The notes beneath the pieces are model-generated. The model saw only the letters and a program-made list of their open reading frames with translations, was not told where the DNA came from and did not search any database. Of a stretch of 64,000 nucleotides of DNA, positions 24,001 to 31,860 are shown in pieces. The stretch's first letter is position 1. Each line of letters opens with the position of its first letter. Source of the DNA: Sipunculus nudus (Eukaryota; Annelida; Sipuncula; Golfingiida; Sipunculidae); contig CM049307.1 in the NCBI GenBank assembly GCA_026874595.1, positions 37,678,862 through 37,742,861 of the forward strand, given 5' to 3'. The translations under genes and the position numbers were made by a program.

Positions 24001-24394
24001 GTCAATTCATTAACAATCTGTAAATGTTTCAGTTCTACTTGAATTTGAATAGACCTGTGGATTTTCTCCTTTCTCGTTTAAATCAAATCATGACTGGTTT
24101 AAATGAACCATTGAAAATGATCTGCAACCAGCAACATAAGTTTACTGCATTAAATCGATTCGCCAGCATTTCTTGCTGTATCCATTGTCTCGTCAATGAC
24201 AGATAGGTTTTCCTCAAGGGACTTGTTGAGGTCGGTGACCTTCCGGAGGTTGGTGACCTTCCTTCGAGTGTATTTGATTAGTTTGGTCAAGGAACCCAGG
24301 TTCTTTTAAATTTCCCTGGGATATCCACTACTGTGGTTGCTCTCTACACCTCCAATGAGCTAAATTGAAAAGTTAAATTGGATTAAAATATAAT

Positions 24395-24396
<2 letters not shown>
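21060..24396. other. Intergenic, AT-rich, nothing recognised
   Basis: Short ATCGATAATCGAAT-like words at 22770 and 23090 are the only patterned parts. No exon or element identified. Confidence 0.5.

Positions 24397-24434
<38 letters not shown>
24397..24434. repeat. (AT)n microsatellite at the left edge of the Penelope-like element
   Basis: About 19 AT units immediately before the left pseudo-LTR. Confidence 0.95.
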
Positions 24435-24435
<1 letters not shown>

Positions 24436-24438
<3 letters not shown>

Positions 24439-25230
24439 CTACAGGTTTCCTGCAAAAAACAACTACTAGAGTGCTCTATGGTATTACACCAGAGCTTTAT
24501 AATTATATAGATAAAGAGGAATCAGGTTTCGTCAGACATTTTTACGACTACGTAGTTTCGTGTAACTTGTTGTTACACTCCTCAGGTGAGACTGTCTGAT
24601 TGAAATAACATGGACTGGCATGTTTAAGAAGTTATTATGTTTTGTGGTCAATTCTTGATTACATAATTGGATACAGATTATTCGGTACTTTTGCTTATTT
24701 TCACTGAATGACAAAGTACAAAGTGTGTACAACCGTTAGAAGGATTAAATAAGGTTCCGCGAACCATGCTGCGGAACGATGTATGGATTAGGGAGCAAAA
24801 GCGCATGTTGTTATTGCACAATAGTTGTCGGAATCCATGTGTGTCTGGTGGTGGGTTAACAAAAGCATTTCCTTCATCAGCGTTATCTTAGAGGAATGGT
24901 TCTTGTGTAACGGAACGAAGCTGTATTACTACCGATTACTATTATTATTACTCTTCTTGTAATTGCTGTTGATATCATTATGAAAAAAATCAATATGTTG
25001 ATTCTAACGTCAGATCAGAATTGAATTGTCCGAGAACATTTTACGGACCCATGAGAGCTTTGAGTAATCAACAGGGATAAACCATGCAGTAACCTCTCAG
25101 TGGGAGAGCTTACAAGCCGCCAAACAATCCGGGGCTAATCCATGGTTCCTGCGGATACACTTTATCTCATATGACTGTTATGAAAGAAGGAAAGAAAAAT
25201 ATAAAATTAATTATATAATGGGGAGGTCTA
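24436..25230 (-). repeat. Left pseudo-LTR of the Penelope-like element (3' copy in element sense)
   Basis: Shares long blocks with 27392-28060, such as the CAGGTTTCCTGCAA start, ACTAGAGTGCTCTATGGTAT, GCGGAACGATGTATGGATTA and a tail rich in GGAAAGAAAAAT. This copy holds extra sequence near 24900-25010 that the other copy lacks, and a complete-looking hammerhead motif. Confidence 0.85.
24531..24600 (-). ncRNA. Hammerhead ribozyme (type I, Penelope type), complete-looking
   Basis: Read on the - strand: stem I outer arms TCAGAC and GTCTGA (6 bp); core CTGAGGA at 24585-24579, fitting C-U-G-A-N-G-A; stem II GTGTAAC with GTTACAC (7 bp, perfect) around a 5-base loop; conserved GAAA at 24559-24556; then stem III as the self-complementary CTACGTAG; then U-C, with predicted cleavage after the C at 24546. 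The tiny palindromic stem III is typical of hammerheads in Penelope-like elements, which are thought to work as dimers. The inner part of stem I has only two clear base pairs. Motifs are seen; activity is inferred. Confidence 0.8.
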
Positions 25231-25790
25231 TAAGTTCTTAAGAAGGAAGTTGTTTGCATGCCTACAGGCGGTGACGAGTTCGTTCCGTTTATTGAGGGTG
25301 GCCAAATATTGTTTGCAAATGATGAAATATTTCTCCCATAAACACAGGTTGCATCTGTTGGTAGAGCTGTTATAAGCCTTTGAATGTTTCAGTATTTTCC
25401 ATGTTATATTGTAGTTTGCGTTTTTTCTTTCATTTGCCAAATATATTTGCTAGGGTGTGGGTTTAATTTCTTGGATTTGTTCTTAATGGATTATTTTTTG
25501 TTAGCATAGCGCGCGTGAATGAGTTTTCTGTTAAACCTATGTAGGTTTGTTTCGGCTCGTTTGCGGCTGTTACGGGGGCTTGATAGACAACTGATTTTTT
25601 TAAGCAGTGGCCTGTATCCTGCCGTTGCATTCAGTAAATATCGGAGTATTTTCATTCCTTGAGAGAGTGGTCTTGTTGTGTCCATCGATGTATTGCTTCA
25701 TTTTATACATGCAACTATAACTCAATTTGATGGTATTTCTGTTGAATATCTTATGCAACCTATGTTCTCTTGGGAATTCTTCGTTCACAA
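25228..25790 (-). pseudogene. GIY-YIG endonuclease domain of the Penelope-like element, broken
   Basis: The - strand shows the linker segment EHRLHKIFNRNTIKLSYSC near 25770, then in shifted frames a VVYQA ... TYIGLTENSF stretch (the GIY and YIG halves, with TYIGLT at 25546-25529). A C-terminal block follows with NITWKILKHSKAYNSST, CNLC and LNKRNELVTACRH (25440-25228). The endonuclease nicks target DNA for insertion in active relatives. At least two frameshifts and a stop split the domain here. Confidence 0.85.
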
Positions 25791-26249
25791 TTTTAAGGAA
25801 AGTTTTACCGACATTGGTGGCTACGTTTATGCGGTAAGGTGGGTTTTACCATATGGTATCTCTGCGGCGTTTTTTCTTTCGGTTGGATGTAGCGGGTGTC
25901 GCTGTTGATGGGAATTTTAATTGATAGCTGTGTTCGCTGTTTTTTTAGCGTTTTCTGGTATATGGGTACTGGCTGGTTCAATGATCTGGCGTCTGAAGAT
26001 ATTTGAGAGAGACGTTTATTTGACCGATTCGGGTATATTTTTGATGATTCCAGGGGGGGTGGTTGGATTTACTGCTGACATATAATGGCGTATTGTTTGG
26101 TTTTATAAAGGGTTTGTGTTTACCACTGTGTAGGTTCAGGTTATATCTAGGAAGTCAATGGTCTTTTTGTTTGCCTCAATTGTAATTTTTAGGCTATGTG
26201 TCTTGAATGTTTTGCATAAGTCTTTCTTTATGGCTTCCACCTTTTTGGG

Positions 26250-27095
26250 GTTTCCTGTGTGTTTCCTAGTCCATCATCTCTGTACTATCAAAATAGGTTT
26301 CCGTGTTTACTTGTGATGAGTTGGAGAAGGAAGGAAGCCACAAGTTCATATGTTTCGGCACCAACGTACCTGCCCATGGTTACGTCAAAATGGGATGCTT
26401 ATGTTTTTTTTACTCCATGGTTCTCCGGGGTTAAAGAGGAAAGACTTTTTTGAGTGGATAATTATTTCTCTTTCTTCATTGGTGATGTTGTCATTGGCAG
26501 AGGCGAAGTCCAGTGCTTCATTCAGGAGGTCTAGTGGAGTGATGGATAAAAATCAACCAAGTCAAATGAGATGAATGAGTATTTTTCTTTGTTTGTAATT
26601 TTATTGAACCATGATGTAACATATCAGTTGTGTTTTTCCACTGGTTTAAGTTGAGGCTTGCTATGATATTGCTATTTATTCTATCCAGTATTTGTTTGCT
26701 GATTTTTCCTATATCTCTTTCGGTTGGGTTAATGAGACGACAGGTGGAGTTGCTAATGAAGTTTGGTTTGTGATCTTTCAAAGTGGCGAATGCTTCTCGT
26801 TGGGCTGTGGTATTTATTCTGTCGTCAAAGCTAGTTTTTTGTTGTTGTTTTTTTTTTTTTGCAATATCTTTTGCCTCACTTTCTTTTGATGATACCTCTT
26901 GTGTACTCAAATTTGTACGCCTTCGTTATTTTTTGTGTAGTATATCCATGTATGCCTATTTGTCCGTTTTGTAGAAGGTAGTGGTTTTGTCTGCCGGTAT
27001 TATTAGGTTTTGGAGCTCTTAATCTGCTTACGAATGTCCGAGGACAGCTGTTTCTGGAATAAGCAGTTGGTGTCTCGGAACTTAATGTTTTCAAT
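26250..27095 (-). pseudogene. Penelope-like reverse transcriptase, frameshifted remnant
   Basis: The - strand shows a block reading FATLKDHKPNF, then CRLINPTERDIGKISKQILD and NQWKNT, all hallmark Penelope-like RT sequence. In a neighbouring frame comes motif A, FDLVDFYPS, at 26566-26540, so an indel separates the two. The catalytic YRDDGL box characteristic of this class lies at 26284-26267, directly after a stop codon. An N-terminal stretch with PADKTT-like sequence near 27000 is also broken by a frameshift. Function lost; identification of the family is firm. Confidence 0.9.
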
Positions 27096-27391
27096 CATTT
27101 TTACTAGTTTGTTTTCAAAAGATGTCATTTCAGGAATCTGTGGTGGTTTTTATAGAGCAAAATGCAAATGATACCTTATCATGGGTCCTTATTTCAGGGT
27201 TGAGGTAGAAGCAGGCCATCTCATTCTTCTGCCGAGGTGCTCAGTTTTTTTCTATAAGCTTTTTATTGTAGTCCGTTTCCGATGGTAATGGGATGTTCTT
27301 TGTATAATAATAGACGTACTGATTCCATGTTGAGTTTTTTTTTTTTTTTTTGCAGAGAGTGCTCTACTGTCTAGGAGCGTATATAAATTAA

Positions 27392-28060
27392 TCTACAGGT
27401 TTCCTGCAATAAACAATTACTAGAGTGCTCTATGGTATTACACCAGAGATTTATAATTATACAAATAATGAGGAATCAAGTTCCGTCAGACATTTTTAGT
27501 TTCGTGCACCATGTTGTTACACTCATCAGGTTAGACTGTCTGATTGAAATGAAATGGACTGGTTCATACCAGTACATGTTTAAAAAGTTATTATGTTTTG
27601 TGGTCAATCCTTGATTACATAATTGGTTACAGGTTATTCAGTACGTTTGCTTATTATTACTGAATGATAGAGTACAAGGTGTGTGCAACAGTTAGGTGGA
27701 TTAAATAAGGTTCCGAGAACAATGCTGCGGAACGATGTATGGATTAGGGAGCAAAAGCGCATATTGTTATTGCACAATAGTTGTCTGAATCCATGTGTGT
27801 CAGGTGGTGTGTTAACTGTGTTTACAAGGGCATTTCCCTGATCAGCATTATCGTAGAGGACCATTTTACGGACCCATGAGAGCTTCAACAGGGATAAACC
27901 ATGCAGTAGCCTCAGAGTGGGAGAGCTTGCAAGCCGCAAAACAGTCCGGGGCTAACCAATAGTTTCCTGCGGATACACTTTCCCTTGTGTGACCGTTATG
28001 AAATAAGGAAAGAAAAATAGAAAAAAATATAATTGGGATGTCCATAATTTATGTTATAAA
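27392..28060 (-). repeat. Right pseudo-LTR of the Penelope-like element (5' copy in element sense)
   Basis: Second copy of the direct repeat, same orientation as 24436-25230. It carries TGATCAGCATTATCGTAGAGGA followed at once by CATTTTACGGACCCATGAGA, where the left copy has about 110 extra bases. Its hammerhead motif lacks 10 bases. Confidence 0.85.
27485..27544 (-). ncRNA. Hammerhead ribozyme remnant lacking stem III and cleavage site
   Basis: Same layout as the motif at 24531-24600, with the canonical core CTGATGA at 27529-27523 and GAAA at 27503-27500. Stem II is GTGTAAC with GGTGCAC (one mismatch, one G-U). Compared with the other copy exactly 10 bases are gone between GAAA and the 3' arm of stem I, removing the palindromic stem III and the U-C cleavage site. 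It should not self-cleave. Confidence 0.8.
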
Positions 28061-28265
28061 ATTGACATAAACAGAATTGATTTGAATGCAAAGATGGAAT
28101 GTGACCTCATATTTCACCAACGATGAGGTTAAAATGCTTATTGATTTATTGTTTACTGACTTTGTAATTAGTATGGACTGATTTTTCACTCTTCCTTCTG
28201 TATAATTTCATTCATTTCAAATTTCCATTCATTTCATATTATACTGTACTTCATTGTACGAATAA

Positions 28266-28267
<2 letters not shown>

Positions 28268-28306
<39 letters not shown>
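28268..28306. repeat. (AT)n microsatellite
   Basis: About 19 AT units, after ACGAATAAAG, which looks like a polyadenylation-type tail of an old element. Confidence 0.95.
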
Positions 28307-28313
<7 letters not shown>

Positions 28314-28800
28314 AATAGTATTTTTTCCAGATTCATTACCATTTTCTAATATATTATTGATATCTTGAAATATTATGAATAATTGCAACTTTTTTGTAGC
28401 TTCAGACACGGTTCATGTTTAAATACAAACCTTATTTCACTTAATGTAAAATCACGGCAAAATACACCATAACAGGAAATCGGCTGCCAGGGGTCAGAAT
28501 CAGATTTTAGATTAGGATTGTTGCCAACACGATGAATATATGAATGAATGCTGAAGGATCGTTGTTGTGCAGACCATTCGCGACTGTAATGTCATACATG
28601 CTGCTTTTAATCGGTTAACCTAAATCCAATCCTTAAATTAAGTAAAGATCAGATCACAGGCGCTTGAATTGCTATTAGTGAAGATTTCGGTTAAATTTGT
28701 TAATTTTCTAGGTCATTTCCTTATATCTATTACTTATCTGACATTTTCCTAGCGTTTTCCACTTTAAATGGGCTATCTCTTTATTATTTACTTAAAATTT

Positions 28801-29029
28801 GAGATAGGCAGGCAAGAAGCCCCCTTTGTTAGGTCTGGCAGCCATGGCATATAGCAACCGAAGACGCCTTTTCTGATTGGTTGATATGGTTACTACTGGA
28901 GTCTTCAAATGATGACACCGCTGACGTAACAATGGTTCAGCCAGTCACGCATATACTTCAAATTTAGCCTGAAACCGATGTGCCATGGCTGTCAGGCCTA
29001 ACAACGGGGGCTACTTGCCTGCCTATCTC
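28801..29029. mobile_element. Small inverted-repeat transposon (229 bp, 49-bp TIRs)
   Basis: The first 49 bases (28801-28849) and the reverse complement of the last 49 (28981-29029) differ at only 4 positions. Both begin GAGATAGGCAGGCAAG and end CAGCCATGGCA. The spacer of 131 bases has no coding capacity. No clear target duplication was found. Confidence 0.85.
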
Positions 29030-29067
29030 CGCTGAATTACTAACTTTATCCAGGGCCGGATCCAGAG

Positions 29068-29083
29068 CCCCCCCCCCCCCCCC
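29068..29083. repeat. Poly-C run (16 bases) after GGCCGGATCC
   Basis: Follows CAGGGCCGGATCCAGAGC, as in the GGATCC-ended repeat at 20318-20545. Confidence 0.85.
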
Positions 29084-29394
29084 GAAGTTCCCCAAAAATT
29101 AATTTTAATTTTTTTATGTCAAGAATTCAAACCAATCCCTATGTATAACATTTTGAATCCATTCCTGATCAAGTTTACCTCAAATATAATTTCTTCCCAT
29201 CTTTTGTTCTAAATATAACTTTAAGTAAAAACTGATGACCCAAATTGGTAGATTCTGCTCAAGCAAGTGCCCCCAAGTGTTTTGGAGTCATTAAAATGTT
29301 AAGGAAAATTCTATCAAAATGCCAAGACAGTGTTGAAAATACCCGCGACACTTCCAGCCACCATGCAGTTGCGAGTGCGAGAGAAGCAAATTAA

Positions 29395-29947
29395 AGGTTG
29401 TATCTCACTAGGCTGCGACAGCCTGGCGACTAGTTGGAGAAACAACAATTGCGAGAAAATACGCGAATTAGCGACAATTTTCACTTGCAATCACACTGAA
29501 TAGTACTTACGACACGTTTGCGAACATCGTAGGAGTGTTTGGCCCAAAATTTGGCTGGAGTTTGGAGTTTGTTTCGCACGACAGTTCGCGCCCAGAAAGT
29601 CAGATTCTCATTTTTATCTCCATATATTCGCAACGAAGTTGCAAAGGTCGCAAACCGCTCTCAATGATGTCTCGCGAATCTCGCACTTCCTGACTCGCGG
29701 AAACAGACTTGAATTAGTTCGAGACATGTTTGAAACACCAGTGATGCCTATGCGACTATTTTGCAAGAAAATTTGTTTTGTGAATTTTTTAAAATGTTCA
29801 AAATTTGTGCGAAAAGTTAGCGACACTTTGTGAATTACGCAAAGGAATTGAGAACCGCCGCGCATTTTTTAAGACACTTTTGAGACTCTCTCGCGAATGC
29901 ATTCGCAATTTGTCGCAAAGCTGTCGCAGTTCAGTGAGCTACAGGCT
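29395..29947. mobile_element. Non-autonomous DNA transposon with about 42-bp TIRs (553 bp)
   Basis: The left end AGGTTGTATCTCACT and the reversed right end AGCCTGTAGCTCACT align, and both continue into CTGCGACAGC and GCGAC; about three quarters of 42 positions agree. The interior is unusually rich in TCGC/GCGA words compared with neighbouring DNA. Open frames on both strands at 29614-29865 are explained by this composition and match no known protein. Confidence 0.65.
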
Positions 29948-29999
29948 AAATACTGAGTCTTTTTAAACTTATCTCAGGTCAACTATGACAGGGTAAGTG

Positions 30000-31110
30000 C
30001 TAGGTACTTGTATTTGTACCTGGGCCTGTACCAAGGTATACATGCAGTTCAGAACAACTGTACCTTACCTGGCTGCCATGGGTAGGAAGTACCTGGTACT
30101 TGTAAGTGTAACTTAAGTACCTGTACCTGCATGGTATATGAGGTAGTCCAGGCATATGTTTGATACTGGAAATGGACACCAGGCTTGGGTCAATTGCTTG
30201 AGCAAAGCGGTCAAAGCTGGCACAAAAATAGAGGTCAGACAAGTCCCGTCTAGATACTTGTTGTCGAGCATTCACAGAACACTGGTGAAGAATAAATGAA
30301 GAAGCGAAGAAAATATATATTTTATAACTGATGTCTCAACATCAGCTAAAAAAGCAAAACTTTCCATTTGACAGAAGTATCTTTACCCAGGTACTTGGTC
30401 CTGTATCCAGGTACTCAACAAAAATTCTGTACCTGCACCTGATTATTTCAAAAGTACCTGTATCTTTACCTGTAGGTTCTATGGCATGTACCTAGCCCCA
30501 ACCCTGAACTATGGGTCAAACGAGATTGACAGCTCTGGCCCTTATATGTACATACACAGAGAAGTACGAGTGGATGTTACAAAAGTTGTAAAGAAATTTG
30601 CATTCAGAAAACCCAGAAAGATGAAGATTGAGGGAAAACAGTCAGCCAGTACAGTAGAAATAAAGCATGTTTTATAAATTATAACTGTCAGGTGAAATAT
30701 TTCCCAAATTTTTATGCATAGAGGCGATAGAGCGCACAAATCCAAAATATCAATATTGAAAAATCGAGAGCTTCTGTGGGCGAAGTACCCAGGTACTCAA
30801 GAAAAATTCTGTAGGCCTACCTGTACCTGACCATTTCACAAGTACCTATACCTAGGTACAATGCATGGCATTTACGTGGCCCCCACCCTGAACTATGAGT
30901 CCAAGTAGATTGACAACTCTTGCCCTCAGGTGTAAATACACAGAAATGTACCAGTGGAGTTTGCACTCAGAAAACCCAGATAGGTAGTTCTCCTAACATC
31001 TTAATGATCCATTGAATGAAATATTTCCCATATCTTAATGCAATGAGAGCACAGTTCCAAAATATTAATATTTTAAAATCGAGAGCTTCTGGGGGATCTG
31101 CTCCCGGGGC
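30000..31110. repeat. GTACC-rich repeat region with a tandem duplication, upstream of the pyrophosphatase gene
   Basis: GTACCTG and CAGGTAC words are dense from 30000 to 30860. Blocks AGGTACTCAACAAAAATTCTG (30409), CCCTGAACTATGGGTC (30500) and AAAAATCGAGAGCTTCTG (30760) recur in order at about 30790, 30885 and 31073. No open frame here is convincing. Confidence 0.6.
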
Positions 31111-31499
31111 ACCTTGTGGCTCTGCCAATGGATCGGGAGGGATGGGGTGGTGGTTGGGGGCTAAGGTAGCCCTCTAACCCCTGGCCCTAAGGGTCTACCC
31201 CCGCAAACATACCTTCTGGACCCGGCCCTGTTACCATATATTTGAACGTCTTAACGATTATTTCCTCTATTTTAAATCCACTTCTCTGATTCAGATTTGG
31301 AGGAAGTTTAAGGAATTTCGAATTGTTAATATGAGTTCTTTGACTCCTGCCATGAATAACCTGTTGTGGAAATATATTTAAAATTACTAAACAAGGCAAT
31401 GGGTAAATCCAGGGTAATATTATTATAACTGTTCCTTGCAGCAGCTCGTAATAAATAATAAACAAATTCCACCACGTTCTGCACCACAGCAGAAAATTT

Positions 31500-31670
31500 G
31501 GATGCTCAATTAGTTAGGCCTACGTCTCATAGATGTCGCTAACGCCTTACCTTCTGCAGAGCGCCATCTATTGAGCATCACAAAAACCATACAGCGTCGG
31601 ACAGGTGCGAGGGATTACCTGCGCATTGGGTTGCGCAGTGGTGTCAAATTGTGGACCGGTAGCCTTTCCC
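31500..31670 (+). promoter_or_regulatory. Probable 5' UTR / promoter region of the pyrophosphatase gene
   Basis: This stretch is less AT-rich than its surroundings and has no TATA box. It holds two similar 12-mers in opposite orientation: TAGATGTCGCTA on the + strand near 31530, and TAGATGGCGCTC on the - strand near 31559-31570. The latter resembles the AGATGGCGC core bound by CTCF in other animals. The transcription start cannot be placed from sequence alone. Confidence 0.4.
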
Positions 31671-31799
31671 ATGCAACGTGGTCTTGTTGTAGCCAAGTTG
31701 GTACAGAGGTGTGCCACCTCGACTCGCCTCGTGTCGACAATTAGTCGCGTACCAACCCACCCCACCCTCATCATACCCAAACGATCCTACTCATCCATA
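31671..31799 (+). other. Putative mitochondrial targeting presequence (43 codons) of the long pyrophosphatase form
   Basis: The 43 codons between the two in-frame ATGs encode a peptide with 5 Arg and 2 Lys, no Asp or Glu, and many Ser, Thr and aliphatic residues. It begins [14 protein letters not shown] and ends [11 protein letters not shown] followed by S is a textbook R-3 processing site, with predicted cleavage after Tyr40. The first ATG has C at -3 and C at +4 (poor context); the second, at 31800, has A at -3 (better context). Leaky scanning could therefore yield a mitochondrial and a cytosolic form. In vertebrates these are separate genes (PPA2 and PPA1). The composition and frame are seen; the targeting is inferred. 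Confidence 0.75.
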
Positions 31800-31860
31800 A
31801 TGTCTTACTCCATCGAGGAACGTGGAGCCCAAAATACTCTGGACTACCGCATTTTTTTCA
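31671..31860 (+). CDS. PPA1: Pyrophosphatase exon 1: presequence plus enzyme N-terminus
   Basis: Holds the ATG at 31671 and a second in-frame ATG at 31800. After 31800 it reads [20 protein letters not shown], matching the human enzyme start (S-T-E-E-R ... L-E-Y-R-V-F). It ends with one base of a split Lys codon at 31860, followed by the strong donor GTAAGT. An in-frame TGA at 31572-31574 lies upstream, and 31671 is the first ATG after it, so translation should start inside this exon. Any 5' UTR exon or transcription start could not be fixed. Confidence 0.93.

Larger units (their letters stand above)
24436..28060 (-). mobile_element. Degraded Penelope-like retroelement (PLE) with flanking direct long repeats
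   Basis: Reading on the - strand from about 27100 down to 25228, reverse transcriptase remnants are followed by GIY-YIG endonuclease remnants, the order typical of Penelope-like elements. The internal part is bracketed by two related direct repeats (24436-25230 and 27392-28060), which act as pseudo-LTRs in this class. Hammerhead ribozyme-like motifs lie in both repeats, a known trait of the class. Frames are broken by several indels and stops, so the copy cannot make a full protein. An (AT)n tract abuts the left end. The outer limits are set where the two long repeats stop resembling each other and are uncertain by tens of bases. No target duplication was identified. Confidence 0.9.

Noticed and set aside
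26692-26974. + strand frames rich in Phe over the Penelope-like element
   Set aside because: Antisense shadow of the reverse transcriptase remnant.
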